This document shows, one piece after another, positions 18,996-27,795 of a stretch of 27,795 nucleotides of DNA. Below the pieces are notes generated by a model, which saw nothing but the letters and a program-made list of their open reading frames with translations, did not search any database and was not told the DNA's origin. The number at the start of each line of letters is the position of its first letter. Position 1 is the stretch's first letter. The stretch is from Syncephalis fuscata (Eukaryota; Zoopagomycota; Zoopagomycetes; Zoopagales; Piptocephalidaceae): NCBI GenBank assembly GCA_025786725.1, contig JAHLTZ010000101.1:1-27795 (forward strand). The letters run 5' to 3'. The translations under genes and the position numbers were made by a program.

Positions 18996-19687
18996 TATAC
19001 CAATTAGCTAATCGCTATTATTTTTTAATTCACATTCCATTAATTTTTACCACATAATTACGTTAAAAACATTTTTTAAGCCGGCCATGATTATTACAAA
19101 TAAAAAATAATTAATTTTAGAATAGTTATAGCTATTGGAATAACAAATATCATATTTTTATGATGGGTACATCTATAACAATAGCGGATCATGCCACTTT
19201 ACAATGTTCATAACTATTGCACGTTGTATCAAAATATTAGTATTACTAAATAGTTAATAAGCCTATAACATACAAGCATGGTGGGCAAATTATAACAATA
19301 CAATGTACAAAGATACTGTTTGATGACAATGAAATAGCCGGCTTATTACTTGTAACTTTAAAGTCTGGGCCACTAAGAACAATCATGTTTCAGCATGCTG
19401 CAACTAAGTATGTTTGTCTTTTACACCACTTAGGACCTAAACAATAAAAATGGTTTTGTTCATGGGTATTATTATAAAACATATCTTAAAAGCAGTAGAT
19501 ACAAAATTGAATATAAATACACGTCGGTTTATTTGGTCAATAATTGATTCAACATCCCAACAAAGCTACAGCTTCTATAACGACCTATACACCAGCACTT
19601 TTTACATCATTTATACAGCTAGTCTGATAGATCGACTAAACGCACCAACTGCTACGCACGACTTTTGAACCTACAACGACTATCATT
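18996..19687. other. Intergenic region between the palindrome and the CAP gene
   Basis: AT-rich, with no gene. A TATA-like GAATATAAATAC at about 19509-19520 lies about 170 bp before the CAP start. An open frame at 19450-19668 lies inside this promoter region and has no domain. Confidence 0.5.
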
Positions 19688-20173
19688 ATGAAATTTCTCA
19701 TCACTCTCGTCGCAATTACCGTATTTGCCGCTAGCACAATTGAAGTGACTGCCGGTCCAGTTAGCTTTGATCCGACAAAGATGCTTTGTCTGGTCAACAA
19801 ATTCCGCGGTGAACGAAAGCTTCCACCACTTGCAATTGATGCCGGTTTAAACAAAGCTGCACAGACCCATAGTGCACTTCAAGCTCGTAATAACCAAATG
19901 AGCCATTCTTTTGCTGGTGAACCTGCTTTAATGGAACGCTGCTCTATCAGCGGTGGCGGATGGAACAGCGTAAGAGAAAATGTTGCGGGCGGACAGACAT
20001 CTATTGAGCAAGTTATGGACAGCTGGATTCGCTCGCCTCTTCATCTCCAAAACTTAGTAAGCGATGCCACGCATTTCGGCAGTGGCATGGCTGTAGGCAG
20101 TGGAGGCAAAGCTTACTGGACACAGGACTTTGGCCGTAACGATAAACTGCCAAAGAACTTCCCAAAATGCTAA
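19688..20173 (+). CDS. Secreted CAP-domain (SCP/PR-1-like) protein
   Basis: 161 residues, intronless. The signal peptide covers about residues 1-22 (cleavage near TAG/PVS). The rest is a compact CAP domain: LVNKFRGERKLPPL opens the fold, MSHSF has the first conserved His (His73), WNSVRENVAGG has the conserved Glu (Glu97), and SWIRSPLHLQNL has the second His (His119). The domain closes with AYWTQDFG. These His/Glu residues form the metal-binding cavity of the family. Related fungal proteins bind sterols or other lipids and are often produced during host contact. Cysteines at 34, 85 and 161 are fewer than in PR-1 proteins. An AATAAA signal follows near 20246. Function beyond CAP fold is not deducible. 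Confidence 0.9.
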   Translation: MKFLITLVAITVFAASTIEVTAGPVSFDPTKMLCLVNKFRGERKLPPLAIDAGLNKAAQTHSALQARNNQMSHSFAGEPALMERCSISGGGWNSVRENVAGGQTSIEQVMDSWIRSPLHLQNLVSDATHFGSGMAVGSGGKAYWTQDFGRNDKLPKNFPKC

Positions 20174-21325
20174 ACAAGCAGCGACGTACGACTAAGATAG
20201 AATAACGAACAACGCTAGAACCGAATCAGCGCTAAAGTGCTAATTAATAAAACTTATTACAATTTATTGTCTTTGGTTTACTGATTTGCCTATGTGCTAG
20301 ATCGGATTAAGCAGTTTGTATCTAACAAATTGCCACTGCTAGTATCGATACAAGCAGGCTATTTAATATGTTTTAAAAGAGTTTGCTGTTGATGTTGGCA
20401 ATATTGGCGTGTATTGTTTGTTTGTATGCTTAACGATTTTAGCATGTTATAAGCAATTAATCTAGGTAAAGTTTAAAAACATTATAAACTTAACAAAGCT
20501 GTATTTGATTTATTGCTTTTGGTGAATAAATTAAATGCGGACCAGCAACGAACTATCATTTGCAATAAGCATCACAATAGCTATTAATAATAGTGACATA
20601 TATATACATGGCTGTTTGATTCAAATGCTAAAAGTATTAATGCGATGCCATTAGTGCTATAGCTTTAGTTTTAGAAGCCGTGGATTAAACGAGCAAACAG
20701 CACTCTATCTTGATGCTGTGCTATCATGTTAGCCTCTGGTGTTCTCTATGCTTTAATGTTTAACATATAAATGTTAATTGATTAATATTTAACTTATCTT
20801 TTTTTTAGTTGCATTATCATAGCAATATAAACATAATATCGAAATGGTTTTATTACCATGGTATACAGAACATAAAGTATAATTATAATGATTATATGAT
20901 ATTGGTTATTAGTTATATTTAGTATTATTGAGTTTGATTTATTTTAAAAGCTTTTATTGCTTGAATCAAAGTATAATAATATAATATAGCGACAGTATAA
21001 ATAGTTATCTTTGGATTTATACGACCAAAATGCCGTAAAGATAAAAGCTGAGCAATGAGTAGTAGAATGAGACAAAAATAAATGTTTATAATCTAATAGT
21101 TATGAATATGAAAAATAGCAATTTAATACTAGCCACCAATGATATCAACAAACAATTAAATAAGAAAAGACAACAACTCATTCAATAATAAATGTAAAAT
21201 AGTCTTCTTGGATTGTAGGCTATAAACACACGGCAATTTGTATGTTCATGTATATGCTTGTTGACAACATGTTTTATTGAATAAAATATAACAACATTTG
21301 TCTATTAAATAGAAAATGACGCGTT
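20174..21325. other. Gene-free AT-rich region downstream of the CAP gene
   Basis: About 1.15 kb of AT-rich sequence with the CAP 3' end at the left. No RNA gene, repeat array or convincing open frame was seen on either strand. Confidence 0.5.
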
Positions 21326-22035
21326 TTAAGCACATATTAGTAAGATAGTTTGCAAAAATGCAATGCAACAACCCATCATAAACGCCACTGCTTAGAATTA
21401 ATTACTGATGAGTGAGGTTGTTTAGATGGTAAATAGAGCAAAGAATGGAACAATTGGTGAAGATATAATGGTGTATATAACTGGTATAGTTATTGTGCTG
21501 GCAGCTATGCACATACAGAGTAGCAACAGTAGCAAACTGCGCTGCTATATTAACGCTGAATGATTGCTCAGTACCAGTATAGTAAAGCTTTCTATACTAT
21601 TGCCGGTGTATGCGTACAACTGCCGTACACGATGACTGTGGTGGCTATATGTTGTTAAAGTCACTGCATGCTTTGTTTTACTATAGATCTTTGCTGTAGA
21701 CCGTACCGACAGCAGACTGTACAGTCTTTGCAGTAGTAGATCGTATTATCGCTGTTGAGATTGCAAAGTTGCTATTAGATGAACTGCAATTGCATTCCAT
21801 AGTACAGATAAAGCATGCAACGATATTTTCGTAGCACTGCTCGACATGACATAAAGCAAGCCAGGAATGCACTTACCGTGGCAATAAAACCGTCAATACC
21901 AATGATCGGAGTAATGAAGGTCAGATTACAAAAGAGCAATGCAAGTACATAGTGTAGAAGGTGTTTGTATCTAACTAATAGCCAAATAACTACTGATACT
22001 ATATATGTACCATATATGGAGTGTACAAATATATG
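21326..22035 (-). pseudogene. Possible relic of a multi-pass membrane protein gene
   Basis: On the minus strand this patch is less AT-rich than its surroundings and holds consecutive open pieces with membrane-helix character. Piece 1 (22035 down to 21775) has no starting Met and contains two hydrophobic helices (YIVSVVIWLLV; LALLFCNLTFITPIIG). Piece 2 (21745 to 21548) is in another frame and is basic (KIYSKTKH, SHRVRQLY), like a cytoplasmic loop. It continues in the same frame past a single TAG (21545-21547) into a helix (LLLLLCMCIAASTITIPVIY). After three further in-frame stops another helix follows (VAFMMGCCIAFLQTILLICA, about 21388-21329). The alternation resembles the distal half of a seven-helix receptor. 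AT-rich DNA can mimic hydrophobic peptides, so this is tentative. A GTAAGT at about 21855 could mean introns rather than decay. Confidence 0.3.
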
Positions 22036-22671
22036 CTATGGATATATGTTGTCAAGTGTGAAGAAAGAGAAAGAAAAGTGTGATGACGTAGATTGTGAGA
22101 TGTGAGCCTGAGTCAATATTTATAAACAGCCAAGTTAATTTATTAATAAATGCAATGTGAAATAATAAAAGTCAATCTACCCAATATGTTGGTAGATCAT
22201 AGAACAAGTGAAGCAATAGTGCATCAAGAATAAAAACTATTTAAAAGCAAAATCAGTGTACCATAAGACATATTAGCTTTAGTACGTTTAGTACACATTT
22301 TAATTTGATGATATGTAGCATGTTGCATGTAATGATTTCAGCACAATATATAATAAAATGTAATTTAAACAACGATGTCTTTATTATTATATAAATAGAC
22401 CATGCATTTATATTAGTCTATTCGTCATTATATTTGATGGCTAATTTTGGATACAACAATAAAAGAATAACGATAAAAGATAGATTTAAACTGGATAATA
22501 GCAACCATGCTATACTACAAATTGTAAGTGTCCCATTTAACGGTGGTTGAATTATCAACGCTAGATGCGGCAGAGCTGTATAAAACGGCCATCCATGGTC
22601 ATCGTGTTACACGCATGTCCTAGCATGAAACTTAACCACACTCTATAAAGTCACAATTGTCTCTCTTCATC
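22036..22671. other. Intergenic region upstream of the F-box-like gene
   Basis: AT-rich, no gene seen. The last 100 bp contain CTATAAAG at about 22642-22649, a TATA-like word 23 bp before the ATG. Confidence 0.5.
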
Positions 22672-24617
22672 ATGACATTCGGTCCACCTTTTAAGCGAGA
22701 TGACTACGAGCAGCCGGGCAAGCCATTGGAACAAATGCTGTTTAGTCAACTACCAGCTGACGTGAACCGCTTATGGCTACTTACCTTGGAGCCACGGGAC
22801 GTTTCTCAGCTCATGCGTACCTCTACACGCTGCTATACCGCAATTGCCAACAATAGTGTTTTATGGCGTATATTTTATTTAAAAAGATTTATGAATAAGC
22901 CTTTTATCGAAAATGGCGAAGGTTTAGACCATAAAGAAGAGGAGTGGCTAATGTGGGCACTTAAAAGCTTAGCGGAGAAAGCTGCATTATCAAGCCATGA
23001 CGGCTTCTCTGCCCAGCAAGCAACTCAATCCCAGCTTATTTGGGCGCTACTTTACCAACAACGTATGATTGTTGAGCGACGTTTGGCATCCGCCGAACCA
23101 AATGTACATCATGTGGCGATGCCGCAAGTGATCATGCCAGCTTCTACGCCCAAGACAAAGCTAAGCCAAAAACCAACTTTACTGGCCAGTGGCGCCAATG
23201 GCGGTTTACTTACAATAGGCGGTCAATGGTTTTGGATTTCATTACAGCCGGATGCATCAGTGAAATCCATGCTATTACGCAAGAAAAAACCAGCTATTAC
23301 GACTAATGTAGTAGAAAATCAAAATGCTTCGCTGTCTAAAATCATTTTTCTTCAATTACACCTGAATGGATTGTTGTTGTGGAAGAGTCGTCTGTAGTAC
23401 GTAAAGGTTCGGTAGCACGGCGAAATTCAACCGAGTATACGCTTATTGCTTGGTCGCTGTCCATTAGCACAGCTGTGCACAAGGAACCAGTTCGAGCAGA
23501 GTGTGGAGAAGAAGACGGGTTGTCATACATACTTTCGCACCAAACAGCTATTTTAGAACCTTACGACAATGTACAGCAAATCCTTGGCCCTTGGGTGCTA
23601 CTTAGCCGACCGCAAGGAAAGCAGGGCGGCAGTATACCCATGCTATTCCATCTACCATCTGGAAAGTTAATAGTAGAAACGAAACGAAAGCCTGGTGCGT
23701 CTTATCACACAATCCAGACATTCTCAGACTCTCTAGTATACTCTTTGACGCAGTCTGGCAATCATGCCAATAGGCAAAATGAGCAGCCCTCTGCCACTAT
23801 CCTTAGTATATTTATGCATCGTGATGTCAGTGAGATTGAAGATAATATGGAACTTTCAAAAGATTTTCTACACTGGAATTTAACAAAATATTATTTACCA
23901 AAAGACAATCTAGAAGGACAGTATAGCACAGAAACAAAAATGTACAGCAGTGGGGAGCTGGCCAAGAATCGCGTCAATTCTAAATCGATCTGGCTTGAAC
24001 GGGTTGATCATCAGCGTGCTCTTGTACGTTTTCGTCTATTGGGCCCGTCGGCACCGCAAATAATGCTCATTCAATCGGCCAATAGTAGCCATGATGAAAC
24101 AGAAGACACAGTTAACACCAGCATACTCTGGACACAAACATTCGATCCCAAGTCTATTCATGCCTGTGCCAGCCGTAGCATCGTATTGGCCATTTCAAAG
24201 ACCGATATGCTAAACGTATACTCTCTTGCTACTGGCGAACAGCTCTATAGCGTGGATTGTTTTCAACGATCGTATGGCGAAGCAGGTCTTGCGGCGCATA
24301 TTTTCCATCTTCAGCCTGGATCCCGCCATGACTTATTTAATAAAGGCAGCGGGCCACAACGCGGCCTATTGGGGATTGTAGCTTTTAATGCAAGCAATCA
24401 AGATCCGCAACCACGCCCATTATCTGTACAACCATTGGGCATTAATGGCACAGAAATTGCTAAATCATTAGGCGAACCTTTTATTCCAGCTAAAGCACAT
24501 CATGGCCAGATCCATGTTTCTGCTGCCTGTATTGTATGGATTGAGAACCCTCCAAGACGCTCGGGCGAGGAAGCTGACAAATCCAAGGAAAGTATTGTGA
24601 TTGCTAGTTTTGTTTAA
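22672..24617 (+). CDS. F-box-like protein, frame interrupted by a one-base change
   Basis: Two overlapping open frames together give about 647 residues. The first starts at ATG 22672 (a longer reading would need a TTG at 22657) and stays meaningful to about 23345. The second continues from about 23350 to the stop at 24615-24617. The join falls at TTTTT (23345-23349): one more T would make a continuous frame through the ITPEWIVVVEESS region. Residues about 25-68 (LPADVNRLWLLTLEPRDVSQ, then an LWRIFY segment) match the F-box pattern, so the protein may be a substrate adaptor of an SCF ubiquitin ligase. The long C-terminal region has no motif I recognise; scattered short beta-like segments could form a propeller, which is speculation. 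It is intronless. It could be a real frameshifted gene, a sequencing indel, or less likely programmed slippage. Confidence 0.7.
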
Positions 24618-25518
24618 TAAATTATATAGTTGTAATGATATACATTAGCCAAATAATAACTTTACCAAATATGCTATTATTACAGTGTGTTAAATTAAAT
24701 ATAACCACCAGTTAATCATTCATTTCTACATCTATTCATGCTGATTTTGCGTAACATGCCCATGGGGTCAATCGGCCTGTCTTCGCTGTTACACAGTCGT
24801 ACATTGAACCCCAACTGTAGCCATGTTTATTAAATAGATACTTCAGTACTCAATATGAAGCCGGAGCAGTTCGGCAAAATTTGGTTACACATTATCAGGC
24901 ATGCTGTGTTTTGATATTATACATCTTACCGTTTGGCTTGTGCCGCACCTTAGCCGCTTGAATTTGATTGGCATTTTAAAATATACTGCGCGTAATGACG
25001 TATAAGCTTGAAAACAATGGGCCACTATGACTGTTGAGATTTAATTTAATTGTACTATGGCGTAACCACATGTTTGATAGATCAAGTGATGATTTCATTG
25101 TCTTGTATCATCGTTAGAGATAAACTTGATCTATACTAATTAGTTTTATAATGGATAATGTAAAAGCGCTTGAACAAAAACATATAAATATGCTTATTAA
25201 AGACATATTATTTTAAGAGTAACCAATGTTTTTAGCTTCTATTACCTATTAGGTATTGCAATAACGTGTCATTTGCAACGATCCAGTAACCATCTGCCAA
25301 TCTTCCCCAATTTATTACGATTTTCGTATATTTTCAATCACAGATATACCCGGAAAAAACCTTCGCGGTCTTTGGTATTCAATTGTAAATTGCTTTACTG
25401 CTATTTATTTGCAATAGCACTGGCGTGCTTAGTCACCTGTTTAGTCACCGCCACCACTATTTTATATCGTCCTACAAAAATTTCAACACTGCTAGCATAG
25501 CAAAAAAAAGCCTACAAC
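24618..25518. other. Intergenic region upstream of the phospholipase C gene
   Basis: A less AT-rich island at about 24735-24985 has no recognisable gene; on the minus strand it includes a splice-donor-like AACGGTAAGA. An open frame at 25273-25500 has only a TTG start and ends 18 bp before the next gene, so I treat it as leader sequence. Confidence 0.45.
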
Positions 25519-27283
25519 ATGTCGAAAGCTAGCACATCCGTTTTGCTTAAAATCGGACTAGCGGCATTGTGTTGCCATGTTACTGTGGTTTCTGGGGCAG
25601 TTTTAGCTGATCGTAATATCAATCTTGACTCTTTAAACAAATTGATCCGTGATCGTATTGAGCACGTCGTAGTAATGGTGCTAGAAAACCGTTCTTTCGA
25701 TCATGTTTTAGGCACACTTGGCAGTGTCAATTCCAATATCGATGGCCTTTCAGGTCATGAGCGCAACTATTGGAATGTTACCGACAAGGCAAAGGGCTAT
25801 CAAGGTGTTATCACCAACACTACCTATTGGCGGGCCCCACTTGATCCCGAGCACATTCTTCCTGGTGTTACCGAGCAAATATTTGGATCAAAGAAAGAGC
25901 CAAATCCATATCCCAAGGTTGCTCCAATGGATGGATTTGCACAAAATGCCATGAGCTTTGTAACTAAAGGTGATCATATTGCAGAACGTCGTCAACATGC
26001 CATGTCTGCCTGGCCTGTAGGATCGCTGCCGATTACTCATGCACTTGCCCAAGAATTTGCTGTCTTCGATCGTTGGTTTTCTTCCGTACCCGGCCCAACA
26101 ATGCCAAATCGCCAGTTTATCTATTCTGCCACCAGTAATGGATATACCACAAACAATGTTGGCAATACTGCGCTTGGCTATCCACAGCGCACCGTTTACA
26201 GCTCGCTTAATGATAAAAGCGTTAATTGGCATATTTATTTTCATGATGTGCCTACTGCTTTAGCCATGCGTGAACTCCGCTCACCAAAAAACCTACTAAA
26301 ACTTCGCTTAATCAACCGATTCTACCAACATGCAAGAGAAGGTCGTCTTCCTGCCCTCTCTATGATAGAGCCAAGATATCTTGACACCAAGCTATTTCCA
26401 GCCAACGACAATCATCCACCGGTAAGAATTGGATGCAGGACTGCTGTAGACTGCTAAAATACCCAACTATATCCATATATTGACTAATGTAAACAATATT
26501 ACACGTAGCATGACTCGCGGTATAGTGAAAAGCTTATCAAAGATGTATATGAAGCACTTCGTGCATCTCCAACCTGGAACAAAACACTGTTGATCTTTAC
26601 TTATGATGAGCATGGTGGATATTATGATCATGTTCCCACTCCATTGGCTAATGTGCCATCTCCTGATGGAAAAACCGGCGTCAAAGGAGAGTCGGGCGAA
26701 GGTTTCCGCTTTGACCGTTTAGGCATTCGTGTTCCAACGTAAGTTGTTATTTAATCAAATAATATTTATTAATAAGTAATTATTTTAGTATTTTAATTTC
26801 ACCATGGATCCGTCGTGGTTCAGGTAAGTGTACCAAATAGCTGATAATATTGGTACTAAACTAACTTTTTATTTAATTTATAGTATATCATGACCACAAG
26901 GCCCGCAGCCAACATCACAATTTGAACACTCGTCAATACCAGGATTTCTTAAACGTCATTTCCAATTGAATAACTATCTTACAAAGCGAGATGAATGGGC
27001 GGGCGCCATCGAGCCAGTGCTAGCTGAGCTTACTAAAATGCGTACCGACTGTCCGATGAAGTTGCCTGACATAAGTTTACCATCCCTGTGGCAGCCATTT
27101 TCTCCATTAGGTGGACAAGGAGAAGAAGACGAGGCTGACATTCCATTCACGAAAAATATACCCGATGATGAGAGTAAAGAGACGGGCTACTTTACCGATG
27201 AAGCACACGCTGTTAACAATAATATTGATTCGCTCATAAAGCAAGTTAAACAACGTGACATCTCAAGTGAAGCTGGATTATAG
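25519..27283 (+). CDS. Secreted phospholipase C-family phosphoesterase (four exons, frame break in exon 4)
   Basis: Member of the bacterial-type/non-specific phospholipase C family (Phosphoesterase, PF04185), which hydrolyses phospholipid headgroups. Exons: 25519-26421, 26509-26738, 26789-26823, 26884-27283; introns of 87, 50 and 60 nt with GT-AG borders. The signal peptide covers about residues 1-27. Family motifs are all present: ENRSFDH (56-62), [15 protein letters not shown] (184-198), NDNHPP at the first exon end, and [15 protein letters not shown] (332-346) in exon 2. Exon 3 gives [11 protein letters not shown]. Exon 4 should continue with the family segment [14 protein letters not shown]. 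That frame begins at 26894, and the 10 bases between the acceptor and this point are one short of what is needed. No other AG restores the frame. A Glu/Asp-rich tail follows to the stop at 27281-27283. Either the gene is damaged here or a base is missing from the sequence. Confidence 0.85.
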
Positions 27284-27795
27284 GCGTTAGCATTATAGCA
27301 ATATTAGGTACATCATCTCCATTGCACTTCTATAAATAACATTAGTATGTGACTGATGGCACCTGACGAGTCCTGACAAGCTCTAAAAGTACCTTAACTA
27401 TTTTTAATATAAAATGACAATTTAGCATTGTTAACAAAATACGTTTATTAACAAATATTTAGCTAAAAATATCCTAACAATTCACACACTTTAATAAACA
27501 TTATTTGTTCATACTCCACGCTATTCTCTCCAATGCCACTTAAATTAAAAATAAGTTAATATATATTGCATTATAGCATAATAAATAATGTCGTACCACT
27601 CAATTTATAAATGTCATTTAACGCTTTTTTATGTTATAAAGACAAATTTATTAATAATCTGTTAATAATCTATTAATAATTTATTAACACTTGTACAGTA
27701 CCATGATTGTTGTGGAAGACATGTCGCGATGTAGGCTATACAGTTGATGTTGATTCTATTTATTTATTTTTAATTTATACTAAAATATAAACGTA
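27284..27795. other. AT-rich 3' flank at the right edge
   Basis: No gene seen. An 11-bp tandem repeat (TTAATAATCTG-like, three units, 27651-27683) lies in an A/T tract. Confidence 0.5.

Noticed and set aside
18836-19057. 73-codon open frame across the end of the palindrome
   Set aside because: Its first part lies in unit A' and has no counterpart conserved as coding in unit A; the peptide is low-complexity hydrophobic.
19450-19668. 72-codon open frame before the CAP gene
   Set aside because: It spans a probable TATA element and leader and has no recognisable features.
22657-22671. Upstream TTG start for the F-box-like protein
   Set aside because: A good ATG follows at 22672; nuclear fungal genes rarely start at TTG.
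25273-25500. 75-codon open frame before the phospholipase C gene
   Set aside because: It starts with TTG, has no ATG and no domain; more likely leader DNA.
25888-26244. 118-codon open frame on the minus strand
   Set aside because: Antisense to exon 1 of the phospholipase C gene, which carries all expected family motifs.

Overview
The window looks like nuclear DNA of a filamentous or early-diverging fungus. The evidence is: short GT-AG spliceosomal introns (about 44-138 nt), a standard stop-codon set, a fungal-type chitin-active LPMO (AA11-like), the mitochondrial import motor subunit PAM17, a complex I LYR subunit, GLE1, SDS22, and a eukaryotic 5S rRNA and tRNA. The AT-rich intergenic DNA, a family of secreted S1 (chymotrypsin-fold) proteases, an AA11-like LPMO, a CAP protein and a secreted phosphoesterase-type phospholipase C would fit a zoopagomycete-like animal- or fungus-associated lineage. 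That placement is inference; no marker here fixes the phylum.

Layout. (1) 1-6.7 kb is a secretome block of mostly intronless genes: three tandem S1 protease paralogues (the first and third carry frameshifts), a small secreted protein with a duplicated four-cysteine module, and an AA11-like LPMO on the minus strand. (2) 7.7-7.9 kb holds a 5S rRNA gene and a tRNA-Gly(GCC) gene on the same strand, 7 nt apart, with no T4 terminator between them. (3) 8.3-15.5 kb is a dense housekeeping block, mostly intron-rich: GLE1 (13 exons), NDUFA6/B14, a twin-CX9C protein, SDS22 (10 exons, one GC-AG intron) and PAM17. Two short divergent promoters join GLE1/NDUFA6 and CX9C/SDS22, and three of the five genes are mitochondrial. 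(4) 15.5-19.7 kb is a gene desert. At its centre is a large palindrome, about 655 bp per arm around a 180-bp spacer. Each arm contains two tandem units of 333-bp period, so the order is A-B-spacer-B'-A', and an 84-bp block is almost invariant in all four units. (5) 19.7-20.2 kb is a secreted CAP/PR-1-like protein. (6) 21.3-22.0 kb has broken open segments on the minus strand that look like the remains of a multi-pass membrane protein. (7) 22.7-24.6 kb is an F-box-like protein interrupted by a one-base frame change at a T run. (8) 25.5-27.3 kb is a secreted phospholipase C-family phosphoesterase with four exons and a one-base frame break in the last exon.

The most unusual items are the nested palindrome with its conserved block, the 5S-tRNA pair that may be a single Pol III unit, the decay and active-site drift in the protease triplet, and the recurrence of small indels in secreted or accessory genes but not in the housekeeping genes. 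No transposase, reverse transcriptase, CRISPR array or telomeric repeat was seen.
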